A stretch of DNA of 14,355 nt from Caldilineae bacterium (GCA_011192085.1 DUEQ01000504.1:2219-16573); one strand, 5' to 3'. Shown: positions 6,965-13,634, numbered from the stretch's first letter. Program-made: numbers and translations. Notes: generated by a model not told the origin, from the sequence alone.

Positions 6965-7617
6965 AACCACAACCCCAGCAGCCACTGCACTCGATCGATG
7001 AGCAGGGTGATGCGCGCACCCGCCATGCTGGCCAGGAACGCGCCCAAAGCCAACATCAACGCCCAATAGCCCCACAGCCGCCAGCCATCGAATAGCCATC
7101 GCGCATAGGACGCCTCGCTATCCCCCTCATTCTCCCAAGGCAGCAGATAGAAGAGCGCCCCCAATGAGGTGAGGGCGGCCGCGATCACGCTGAGCGCATC
7201 CAGCGCAGGAAAGCCGGGGAAGAAGGTCTGGGAGAGGCTGAATGGGGCCATGAGCTGGGGCAGCAGGGTCCCGCGCGCCGCGCCCGCGAGGGCCAGCGCT
7301 GCGGCCACGCCCGCCATGAGCCCCACTGAGGGCAGACCCCAGGCCCGCAGCTCGGGTTGGGCCGCAAAGCGCAATCCCATGGCCGCGATCAACGCCCCGG
7401 CCAAAAGTCCGATCCCCACCTGACCAGGATGGAGCCAGGCGGCGGGGTTCAACGCGGGCAGGAGCACGCTTTTCAGCGCGATGGCCGCCACATAGCCCGC
7501 GCCCATGCCCAACAGCAGATGCGACGCCCAGCGAAAGGCGCGGGTATCTGCAAACGCTCGGCTGAAGATGGCCAGGGTGAGGAGGGTGGCGAGGAGGGCG
7601 CCGAGGAGGGAGGTCAT
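6961..7617 (-). CDS. Uncharacterised membrane protein with about six transmembrane segments
   Basis: A 218-residue hydrophobic protein that I do not recognise. Hydrophobic stretches lie at about 3-23, 30-53, 67-85, 97-114, 137-159 and 183-202. A short loop, PWENEGDSEASYARWLFDGW (about 160-179), is the only strongly polar region, and the C-terminus is an amphipathic RVQWLLGLWF. It is the last gene of the minus-strand set, 18 bp downstream of the zinc-ribbon protein gene, so it is probably part of that transcript. The region upstream of the ATG at 7617 contains no Shine-Dalgarno sequence; it reads ACGCCCTCCCC, nearly the same as the leader of the 8808-9401 gene, and starts just beyond a heptameric repeat. 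The membrane topology is visible; the function is not. Confidence 0.75.
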   Translation of the reverse strand: MTSLLGALLATLLTLAIFSRAFADTRAFRWASHLLLGMGAGYVAAIALKSVLLPALNPAAWLHPGQVGIGLLAGALIAAMGLRFAAQPELRAWGLPSVGLMAGVAAALALAGAARGTLLPQLMAPFSLSQTFFPGFPALDALSVIAAALTSLGALFYLLPWENEGDSEASYARWLFDGWRLWGYWALMLALGAFLASMAGARITLLIDRVQWLLGLWF

Positions 7618-7629
7618 GGGGAGGGCGTT

Positions 7630-7650
7630 CAGTGATCAGTGGTCGGGGCG
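7630..7650 (+). repeat. Short heptameric repeat tract (CAGTGAT type)
   Basis: CAGTGAT (7630-7636) and CAGTGGT (7637-7643) are followed by a weaker third unit (7644-7650). The tract contains the stop codon of the zinc-ribbon gene (7636-7638) and sits 12 bp from the start codon of the next gene. It matches the longer tract at 9412-9453. Confidence 0.5.
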
Positions 7651-8724
7651 GAGGAGGGAGCGCAGGGCCGCGAAGAGGACGACGCCCAGGAAAAAGATGG
7701 TGAGAAGGGCCTGACTCGTGGCCTGCTGCGTGGCAGGCCCGGCTTGCCCCAGCAATTGTTCATAGGCCAAAGCGTCGGGATAGCCCGCGAGGAGGACGCG
7801 TATCTGGCCGGTTTGTTCGTAGGGCCGCAGAAGGGGCGCGGCCCCGCCCGAGGCCGCGACGATGAGAGGCGCATTTGAGCGGGACGCGACCTGCTCCACC
7901 CACTCGCGGCTGCTGTTCATCTCCGCGGTGATCTGGATGAGCAGGTCGAAGGCGTCGATGTTCTGGGTCGGGCGCATGCCCGCTTCCTGGGCGCTGAGGC
8001 GAGGGCGGTTGGACGCGATGACGGGTGAGAGGGCGAGGGCGCGTAGGGCGATGCTTTCGCCGGGGATGTAGCCGAGCTGAGTGGGGGAAGGCGCGACCAA
8101 GGCGGCGCCCGGCGCCAGGCTGGCGGTCAGGGCCTGCGCATCCGCGGCCACCTCGGGCCCAAAGGGGCGCAAGCTCATGAACACCATGTTGACCTGTTTG
8201 CGTTGGAGGTGATGAAGGATGGGTTGGGCCAGCAGTTGCATTTCGCCCTGGGTGGCGGGGTCGTAATCCCAGGCCACCAGCACGTTGGCGTCGATGGGCA
8301 AGATCTCGATGAACGCGTACGCGTTCTTCACCGAGGGCCGCACAGGCGCGGGCAGGGGCGCCAGCCCATTCCAGATGCTGCCCAGGAGGATGAGAAGCAG
8401 CGACGCGCCCGCCAGCGTCCATAGGGCGACGTTGCGCTCGCGTTCGGGCGCACGCGGCGCAACTCCGCCATCCTCCGATCCCACATCCGGCTCCGGCCTG
8501 GCCGCGAGGACGGGGGCGGGCGGGATGGTGGGCAGTTGATGGAGAGGCGCGGGATGGTCGGGCGCGCGGCGTTCGCCCAGGGTGATCACCGGTTCAGCTG
8601 GAATCAGCCCCTGGATCTGGCTGAGCAGACGCGGGGGTTGGCCCGCGGGCGGCAAGGGTTCGCCGCAGTGCTGGCAAACCTCTGCGCCGTCAGGGTTTTC
8701 CTTTCCGCAATGGGGACAGAGCAT
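7636..8724 (-). CDS. Membrane-anchored zinc-ribbon protein with a probable extracytoplasmic domain
   Basis: A 362-residue protein. Residues 3-20 form a zinc ribbon with two CxxC knuckles (Cys3, Cys6, Cys17, Cys20). A Pro/Ala-rich linker leads to TM1 at about 99-119. Residues 124-335 form a soluble alpha/beta domain that I cannot name, and a second TM lies at about 338-353. With the zinc ribbon inside the cell, the large domain would lie outside and the tail would return inside. The ATG at 8724 starts exactly at the zinc ribbon. The frame stays open upstream to 9384, but that part is a shadow of the next gene plus an intergenic repeat and should not be added. The neighbours on both sides are membrane proteins on the same strand, which suggests a complex. 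Zinc-ribbon-plus-TM proteins of this form are common hypotheticals; the function is unknown. Confidence 0.82.
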   Translation of the reverse strand: MLCPHCGKENPDGAEVCQHCGEPLPPAGQPPRLLSQIQGLIPAEPVITLGERRAPDHPAPLHQLPTIPPAPVLAARPEPDVGSEDGGVAPRAPERERNVALWTLAGASLLLILLGSIWNGLAPLPAPVRPSVKNAYAFIEILPIDANVLVAWDYDPATQGEMQLLAQPILHHLQRKQVNMVFMSLRPFGPEVAADAQALTASLAPGAALVAPSPTQLGYIPGESIALRALALSPVIASNRPRLSAQEAGMRPTQNIDAFDLLIQITAEMNSSREWVEQVASRSNAPLIVAASGGAAPLLRPYEQTGQIRVLLAGYPDALAYEQLLGQAGPATQQATSQALLTIFFLGVVLFAALRSLLRPDH

Positions 8725-8761
8725 GACGGAGAATGAAATCGTAAATGGAGACTTTCTTCCC

Positions 8762-8803
8762 CTTGCTTCTTTCTGCCTCTGCGCCTTGGCGGCTTCGCGT
8801 GAG
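8762..8803 (+). repeat. Intergenic repeat of the CTCTGCGCCTTGGCG type
   Basis: The 83-bp gap between the zinc-ribbon gene and the 8808-9401 gene holds a run of related 7-base units, for example GCCTCTG (8775-8781) and CGCCTTG (8782-8788), ending in CGCGTGA (8796-8802). From memory, very similar sequences recur between genes in many bacteria and give spurious SREAAKAQR-type peptides on the opposite strand, as happens here. It differs from the CAGTGAT tracts. No promoter or terminator is evident in the gap. Confidence 0.55.
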
Positions 8804-8807
8804 ATTG

Positions 8808-9401
8808 CTATTTTCGAAACAGCGCCAGGATGGCGGCCAGGGCGACGCCCATGAGCGCGCCGCGGAACGCGGCCGCGGCCGGAGCAATGAGGATGTCGTG
8901 ACGCATGCCCGCGAGGAAGGGGATGCGAGAGATCAGACCTGGCGTCTGGCCTAACAGCACGGCGACCAGGCCCAGGAAAAGCAGCGCGCCGCCAGCATCG
9001 CGCAAGCTGAGATGGCGGAGGAGCGCGTAGGCCAGGAAGATGGGCAACAGGGCGAAGACCGCGGCCATGCCCGGAGCCAGCATCCAGTGGTAAAGCCAGC
9101 CTCCCACGCCCCTCTGAAACCCGCCCGGAAACCAGCCCGCCGCGAACATCACCGCAAACCCGCCCAACAGCAACAGGCTGCCCGCGTCCTTTTGTCGGGC
9201 CTGGGGCCAATGCCGCCGCGCCAAGTTGAACGCGGCCAGGAGGAGCGCCCCGCCGCTCACCAGCACCGCGGTTTTCAGCAGCGCCTGGGCGGGCGCGTTG
9301 AGAAAGGATTGGGGGAAGAAGTAGTTGGCGAAGGTCAGGGCCCCGGCGGCAAACGCCACGACCAGAGCCAGCCATCGGGGCCAACGTTCCGTGGGGGACA
9401 T
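8808..9401 (-). CDS. Uncharacterised membrane protein with about six transmembrane segments
   Basis: A 197-residue protein that I do not recognise. Hydrophobic stretches lie at about 9-28, 40-61, 73-91, 102-127, 136-157 and 175-195. The second half has a loop with RIPFLAGMRHD (about 159-169). No enzyme motif is visible. The size, six segments and Ala/Leu-rich make-up resemble the 6961-7617 product, but no clear residue-level match was found by eye, so homology between them is only a possibility. The ATG at 9401 starts the hydrophobic protein cleanly and is preceded by AAACGCCCTC instead of a Shine-Dalgarno sequence. It lies 83 bp upstream of the zinc-ribbon gene on the same strand. Confidence 0.75.
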   Translation of the reverse strand: MSPTERWPRWLALVVAFAAGALTFANYFFPQSFLNAPAQALLKTAVLVSGGALLLAAFNLARRHWPQARQKDAGSLLLLGGFAVMFAAGWFPGGFQRGVGGWLYHWMLAPGMAAVFALLPIFLAYALLRHLSLRDAGGALLFLGLVAVLLGQTPGLISRIPFLAGMRHDILIAPAAAAFRGALMGVALAAILALFRK

Positions 9402-9411
9402 GAGGGCGTTT

Positions 9412-9453
9412 CGGTGATCGGTGATCAGTATTCAGTGTGCCGTCATCAGAGGA
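9412..9453 (+). repeat. Degenerate heptameric repeat tract (CAGTGAT type)
   Basis: Six 7-base units in one register run from 9412 to 9453. They include two identical CGGTGAT units (9412-9418 and 9419-9425) and CAGTATT (9426-9432), and end with CAGAGGA (9447-9453). The tract lies 10 bp upstream of the minus-strand start at 9401, in a 110-bp gap. The rest of the gap has a small CATCC/GGATG hairpin (about 9478-9491) without a T-tract, and no recognisable promoter. Confidence 0.65.
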
Positions 9454-9511
9454 GGCCTAGTTCAAAGCAACATGCGTCATCCATCAGGATGCCTAAGCAG
9501 TTCCCATCAGT

Positions 9512-9928
9512 TTAGAAAATGCCGATGAGCCAGAAGAGCAGGAAGACGAGGCCCAGCAGGATCGCTCCGAGCTGGAAAATGCGTCCGGTCAGGGTTTCGG
9601 GCGTGTTGTGGGGATGCGCGTCGCCAGGGGGTTGATGACCGAGGCCCGTGAGCAGGGGCGCGCGGGCGGGGTCTTGGGCTTCCGCCCCTTTGGCCTTGAG
9701 CAGAGCCTCCATCTCCGAAGGCAGATACGCGCCCGGCGGCGTGAGCCCGCCAGGATCGCTCAATCCGGTCAGGGGCAGCGTCATCCGAACGGGATCGTGG
9801 CGATCCGGGCGGTAGATCGCGTCATCCCTCCCCGCGGGACGAGCGCGCGCACCCACGCGCAGCCGTATCAGCAAGGCGACGCTGGTCATGAGCGCGATAA
9901 GCGCGATGGCGAAGATGTCCAGGGTCAT
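9512..9928 (-). CDS. Small two-TM membrane protein with a proline-rich loop
   Basis: A 138-residue protein that I do not recognise. TM1 is at about 2-24 and TM2 is the C-terminal 113-138, ending FLLFWLIGIF. The roughly 88-residue loop between them is rich in Pro, Gly, Arg and Asp (for example RDDAIYRPDRHD) and looks disordered. It has the shape of a small accessory subunit or adaptor. The ATG at 9928 overlaps the stop of the upstream small gene by 4 bp (ATGA), so translation is coupled. The next gene of the set starts 110 bp downstream, beyond a heptameric repeat tract. Confidence 0.68.
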   Translation of the reverse strand: MTLDIFAIALIALMTSVALLIRLRVGARARPAGRDDAIYRPDRHDPVRMTLPLTGLSDPGGLTPPGAYLPSEMEALLKAKGAEAQDPARAPLLTGLGHQPPGDAHPHNTPETLTGRIFQLGAILLGLVFLLFWLIGIF

Positions 9929-10167
9929 GGGATGGGGCGCTCGGGCGGAGGTCCATCGCCCGACGACGCGCGTGTCTCATCCATCGCCTTCCATTTCCGG
10001 CGCACCCGCTCATCCACCCCATCGGGCGCGAGGGGCGCAGCCGCCTGCCACAGTTCGAAAAGAAAGAATCGGAGCGGTGCGAACGCGTCTTTGAGCAGGG
10101 GAAGTAGGCGTTTCGGAGGAGGAGGCGCGGGCATGGGGTGGGGGTGATGGTCTGAGCGCGTCAGCAT
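9925..10167 (-). CDS. Small uncharacterised protein, first gene of the minus-strand set
   Basis: An 80-residue protein from the ATG at 10167. It has a His/Pro-rich start (SDHHPHPMPAPPPPKR), a hydrophobic/amphipathic middle (about residues 21-46, LLPLLKDAFAPLRFFLFELW and onward), then a charged helix with DERVRRKWKAMDE and a Pro-rich tail. No conserved motif is recognised. The frame is open to 10227, with other starts at 10209, 10134 and 10227. Position 10167 is preferred because the sequence upstream is AT-rich, repeat-like and non-coding in appearance; 10134 would give 69 residues. The coupled ATGA overlap with the next gene is the main evidence that it is real. Confidence 0.5.
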   Translation of the reverse strand: MLTRSDHHPHPMPAPPPPKRLLPLLKDAFAPLRFFLFELWQAAAPLAPDGVDERVRRKWKAMDETRASSGDGPPPERPIP

Positions 10168-10202
10168 GTCATTCGTCCATAGATTATCATGAATTACGAA
10201 TT
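10168..10202 (-). repeat. Possible AT-rich heptameric tract before the first gene of the minus-strand set
   Basis: On the minus strand two near-identical units, AATTCGT (10202-10196) and AATTCAT (10195-10189), begin a 35-base stretch that ends directly at the ATG of the 9925-10167 gene. The later units are poorly conserved. The stretch is markedly more AT-rich than its surroundings and contains a GATAAT that might act as a -10 box, though no -35 element was found at a suitable distance. Confidence 0.35.
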
Positions 10203-10243
10203 TCTGCATGGTGTTGCGCGAGGGCAATGAGGGAGCGCGATCG

Positions 10244-10271
10244 AAAAAGCCGGCCCTGGGGCGGACCGGCT
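10244..10271 (-). terminator. Rho-independent terminator after secA
   Basis: On the minus strand, AGCCGGTCC and GGGCCGGCT pair as a 9-bp stem with one G-U pair and a 6-base loop, followed by a run of T (complement of the A run at 10244-10248). It lies 8 bp past the secA stop codon. It separates secA transcription from the membrane-protein set further down the same strand. Confidence 0.9.
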
Positions 10272-10279
10272 GCGGAGGG

Positions 10280-13200
10280 TTAGCGTCGTTTCTTCTTGCG
10301 CTTCTTGGATTTTCGGCGTCCGCTGGACGACGACGCGGATACGCCCGCCGGGGCGGCGGCCCCGCCCTTGTGAGCCTGTTCTCGGGCCCGGCGCACCGCG
10401 TCGGCCGGGGGCGAGGTCATCCCCGCGGCGTCGCTCTTCATGTGACAGTCCTTGTATTTTTTGCCACTGCCGCACCAGCAGGGATCGTTGCGGCGCAATT
10501 TGGGGGCCTGGCGGCGCTGGGGCGCGGGTTTGCCGCCGCCATTGCCGCTGACGCTGGGATGCACGGCTCGCACGGGCGCTCGTTGCTGTTCTCTCACCAA
10601 CTCCACCCGGAAGACCTGGGTGACCACATCCTCCTTGATGCGCTCCAGCAGGTCCGCGAACATCTCGAAGGCCTCCCGTTTGTAGGCCACCAGGGGGTCT
10701 TGCTGGGCCACGGCTTGCAGACCAATGCCCTCGCGCAGGATGTCGAGATCGGTGAGATGGCGCACCCAGCGACGGTCGATGGATTGGATCATGAGCAGAC
10801 GCTCGATGCGACGCATATCCTCTGCGCCCAGCCGCGCTTCTTTCTCTTCGTAATTCTGCCGGGCAATGGCCTGCAACCGGTCGATGATCTCCTCGCGGGT
10901 GAGGTTCGTCCAGGCCTCGGGCGTCTCCTTCGCGGGCAGGGGCATGATGCGCAGCACAGCCTGATGCAGCGATTTCAGGTCCCAATCCTCGGGGTATTTG
11001 GCCGCGGTGTACGCATGGACCAGTTTCTCCAGATACTCATCCACCATGTTGAGGATGGTGGGCTTGAGGGTGGGTTCGGCCAGAACCTTGCGGCGCTGGT
11101 CATAGATGATCTCGCGCTGCTTGTTGACCACATCGTCATATTCGAGGACGTGCTTGCGCATGTCGAAGTTGTAGCCTTCGACGCGGGTCTGGGCCTGTTC
11201 AATGGCCTTGCTGACCATGCCCGCTTCCAGGGGCATGTCCTCATCGACGCCCAGGCGGTCCATGATGCGAGAGAGGTTCTGGCCGCCGAAACGCCGCATC
11301 AGGTCATCTTCCAGCGACAGGTAGAAGCGAGATTGACCAGGATCGCCCTGGCGGCCGGCGCGGCCGCGAAGCTGGTTGTCGATGCGCCGGGCCTCGTGGC
11401 GTTCGGTGCCGATGACGTAGAGGCCGCCCTGTTGCCGCACCTGCTTGGCATCCTTTTTGGTCTGCTCCCAGCGTTTTTTCAACACGTCCACCCAGGGCTC
11501 GTTGAACCGCTGCCTCGGGTCCTTGCCCTTGCGCAACATGTCCACTGCCTCGATCCAATCCGCTTCGCGGATATCGTTCAAGTCGAAGCCCTGCTTGCGC
11601 AGATCCTCGCGGGCCAGGTTCTCGGCGTTGCCGCCCAGCAAGATATCGACGCCGCGGCCCGCCATGTTCGTGGCGATGGTGACCGCACCCGGGCGACCGG
11701 CCTGGGCGATGATCACCGCCTCCCGTTCATGGTTCTTGGCGTTGAGCACCTGGTGGGGAATGCCGCGACGGGTGAGGAGCCGGGAGAGGTATTCAGAGGT
11801 TTCGATGGCGCTGGTGCCCACCAGCACCGGTTGGCCTCGCTTGTGCGCCTGTTCGATCTCATCCAGCACAGCCTTGAACTTGGCGCGTTGGGTCTTGTAG
11901 ACCAGATCGGGGTGATCGACGCGCTGAACCGGCACGTTGGTGGGGATGGCCACCACATCCAGATTGTAGATGCGATGGAATTCTTCCTGCTCCGTGGCCG
12001 CGGTGCCGGTCATGCCCGCCAGCTTGCGGTACATGCGGAAGAAGTTCTGGAAGGTGATGGTGGCCATGGTCATGTTTTCTCGGCGCACCTTCACCCCTTC
12101 CTTGGCCTCAATGGCCTGATGCAGACCTTCGGAATAGCGCCGACCGTGCATCAATCGCCCGGTGAATTCATCGACGATGATGATCTCACCATCTTTGACG
12201 ATGTAGTCCCGGTCGCGTTTGAAGAGCACATACGCCCGCAGCGCGTTGTCGAGATAGGGCAGCCATTCAGCGTATTTGGGGTCGTAGAGGGATTCGCCCT
12301 CGGGCACACCTAACCACTGTTCCATCTTGCGAATGCCCTCCTCAGTCAGGGTGACCACCCGGTCCTTTTCATCCACCGAATAATCGCCGGGCCCGTCCTC
12401 CTCTACCTGGGGCTTGAGGCGGGGCATGAGCTGAGCGAATTTGCGATAGAGGTCGCTGGATTCCTGCGCGGGGCCCGAGATGATGAGGGGCGTGCGGGCC
12501 TCGTCGATGAGGATGTTATCGATCTCGTCGATGATGGCGAAGTTCAGCTCCCGCTGTACGAGCTGGCTCAGGTCGGTGACCATGTTGTCGCGCAGGTAGT
12601 CGAAACCGAACTCGTTGTTGGTGCCGTAGGTGATATCGGCCATGTAGGCCTGGCGGCGGGTGATGGGCCGCAGATTGCGAAAACGGTCGTCCTCGCTGGG
12701 ATAATCGGGATCATAGAGGAAGGAGCCCTGGTCGGGATTGCCCGCGCCGCTTTGGATGACCGCGGCGCTGACGCCCAGGAAGTGGTAGATGGGTCCCATC
12801 CATTGCACGCCATATTTGGAGAGGTAATCGTTGGGCGTGACGAGATGCACGCCCCGGCCTGTGAGCGCGTTCAGATAGAGGGGCAGGGTGGCGACCAGGG
12901 TCTTGCCCTCGCCCGTTTTCATCTCCGCGATTTTGCCCTTGTGCAGCACGATGCCGCCGATGAGCTGGACGTCGTAATGGCGCATGCCCAGGGTGCGCAC
13001 CGCAGCCTCCCGCACCACCGCGAAGGCCCGCGGCAGAATCTCCATGAGGACATCTTCCTCCAACTGACGCAGCTCCTCATCCACCCGTTCGATCTGGCGC
13101 TTGAGCCGATCGATGTCGCTGGGGTCCTCGGCCTTCTCCAATTCCGTGCGCAGCGCATCCAGCTCTCGACGCAGGGGCGCGGTCTCTTCCTGGATGCGGG

Positions 13201-13354
13201 CTTTGAATTTATCGGTCTCCGCCCGGAGCTCTTCGTCGCTCAGGCGCTTGATTTCGGGCTCCAGCGCGTTGATCTGGTCGACGATGGGTTGGATCTGCTT
13301 GATGAACTTTTCGCTGGGGTCGCCAATGACTTTCTTGAGTAGGTTTTTGAACAT
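10280..13354 (-). CDS. secA: Preprotein translocase ATPase SecA
   Basis: SecA drives Sec-dependent export of unfolded proteins through SecYEG, using ATP at the inner face of the membrane. The 1024-residue protein has Walker A MKTGEGKT (145-152), the DEID Walker B box (276-279), the TYGTNNEFGFDYLRDNM motif (242-258), MTGTA, and TNMAGRGVDILLGGN in the second nucleotide-binding domain. The C-terminal SEC-C zinc motif is Cys960, Cys962, Cys971, His972. It is longer than E. coli SecA (901). A coiled-coil insert of about 45 residues sits at 55-101, an insert of about 25 residues follows motif Ia (about 202-230), and about 50 residues follow the zinc motif and end in a Lys/Arg run. Such inserts are familiar in Chloroflexota-like SecA. 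The ATG at 13354 begins the standard MFKNLLKKV start but has no ribosome-binding site. The gene is monocistronic, with its own promoter and terminator. Confidence 0.98.
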   Translation of the reverse strand: MFKNLLKKVIGDPSEKFIKQIQPIVDQINALEPEIKRLSDEELRAETDKFKARIQEETAPLRRELDALRTELEKAEDPSDIDRLKRQIERVDEELRQLEEDVLMEILPRAFAVVREAAVRTLGMRHYDVQLIGGIVLHKGKIAEMKTGEGKTLVATLPLYLNALTGRGVHLVTPNDYLSKYGVQWMGPIYHFLGVSAAVIQSGAGNPDQGSFLYDPDYPSEDDRFRNLRPITRRQAYMADITYGTNNEFGFDYLRDNMVTDLSQLVQRELNFAIIDEIDNILIDEARTPLIISGPAQESSDLYRKFAQLMPRLKPQVEEDGPGDYSVDEKDRVVTLTEEGIRKMEQWLGVPEGESLYDPKYAEWLPYLDNALRAYVLFKRDRDYIVKDGEIIIVDEFTGRLMHGRRYSEGLHQAIEAKEGVKVRRENMTMATITFQNFFRMYRKLAGMTGTAATEQEEFHRIYNLDVVAIPTNVPVQRVDHPDLVYKTQRAKFKAVLDEIEQAHKRGQPVLVGTSAIETSEYLSRLLTRRGIPHQVLNAKNHEREAVIIAQAGRPGAVTIATNMAGRGVDILLGGNAENLAREDLRKQGFDLNDIREADWIEAVDMLRKGKDPRQRFNEPWVDVLKKRWEQTKKDAKQVRQQGGLYVIGTERHEARRIDNQLRGRAGRQGDPGQSRFYLSLEDDLMRRFGGQNLSRIMDRLGVDEDMPLEAGMVSKAIEQAQTRVEGYNFDMRKHVLEYDDVVNKQREIIYDQRRKVLAEPTLKPTILNMVDEYLEKLVHAYTAAKYPEDWDLKSLHQAVLRIMPLPAKETPEAWTNLTREEIIDRLQAIARQNYEEKEARLGAEDMRRIERLLMIQSIDRRWVRHLTDLDILREGIGLQAVAQQDPLVAYKREAFEMFADLLERIKEDVVTQVFRVELVREQQRAPVRAVHPSVSGNGGGKPAPQRRQAPKLRRNDPCWCGSGKKYKDCHMKSDAAGMTSPPADAVRRAREQAHKGGAAAPAGVSASSSSGRRKSKKRKKKRR

Positions 13355-13392
13355 AATGCGTGTCTTGTTAGGGGTTGGAATGTCAACACTTC

Positions 13393-13401
13393 ATTATAGC
13401 A
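13393..13401 (-). promoter_or_regulatory. Extended -10 promoter element for secA
   Basis: On the minus strand the sequence reads TGCTATAAT, a perfect -10 box with the TGn extension. The hexamer 17 bases upstream (TGCACG) is a poor -35, as is common for extended -10 promoters. Transcription would start near 13386, leaving a leader of about 30 bases. Confidence 0.65.
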
Positions 13402-13444
13402 TAGCGCTGCGTTTTCGTGCATGTTATCCATAGAACGTCGGGCG

Positions 13445-13461
13445 CGGGAAGCGGGTTCCCG
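13445..13461. repeat. Inverted repeat between the secA and S1-gene promoters
   Basis: CGGGAA (13445-13450) and TTCCCG (13456-13461) form a 6-bp inverted repeat with a 5-base spacer. It sits about midway between the two divergent promoters in the 280-bp gap (13355-13634). It could be an operator or a chance hairpin. No other palindrome of note was seen in the gap. Confidence 0.3.
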
Positions 13462-13494
13462 TGGTGAAGGGCGCGTCCAACGCGGCCCGCAAGT

Positions 13495-13523
13495 TTGACA
13501 GATCGCGCCTGAGAGGATAAGAT
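13495..13523 (+). promoter_or_regulatory. Sigma-70 promoter for the S1-domain gene
   Basis: A perfect TTGACA -35 box (13495-13500) is separated by exactly 17 bp from TAAGAT (13518-13523), a 4-of-6 match to the -10 consensus. Transcription would start near 13530 and leave a leader of about 105 bases. Confidence 0.75.
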
Positions 13524-13541
13524 TACTGCTTGCAATTATCT

Positions 13542-13558
13542 CGCCAAGTGGCCTGGCG
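13542..13558 (+). other. Hairpin near the 5' end of the S1-gene leader
   Basis: CGCCA (13542-13546) can pair with TGGCG (13554-13558) around a 7-base loop, close to the predicted transcript start. The remainder of the leader is unstructured by eye until the AAGGAG ribosome-binding site at 13621-13626. Leader structure could allow autoregulation by the encoded RNA-binding protein, but this is speculation. Confidence 0.3.
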
Positions 13559-13634
13559 CGTTTCCAAAATGGGGGCGCAGTTCGGGCGCTTCGCGCAGGA
13601 ATCCGAAAAAAGTCTAATCGAAGGAGTTAATCAC

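Noticed and set aside
7636..9384. A 582-residue minus-strand protein extending the zinc-ribbon gene upstream
   Set aside because: The first 220 residues are Arg/Gly/Pro-rich shadow of the 8808-9401 membrane protein plus translated intergenic repeat. The zinc ribbon begins cleanly at the ATG at 8724.
5695..9453. CRISPR array as an explanation for the repeats
   Set aside because: The units are 7 bases with no spacers and differ from each other; there are no cas genes.
10208..12313. A 701-codon plus-strand open frame antisense to secA
   Set aside because: It overlaps the firmly identified secA gene on the opposite strand. Its translation is a His/Val/Leu/Gly-rich shadow without domains, as expected in GC-rich DNA.
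13381..13386. A perfect TTGACA on the minus strand in the secA leader
   Set aside because: The hexamer 17 bases downstream is GC-rich (ACACGC) with no -10 character. It lies at the start point of the better TGCTATAAT promoter.
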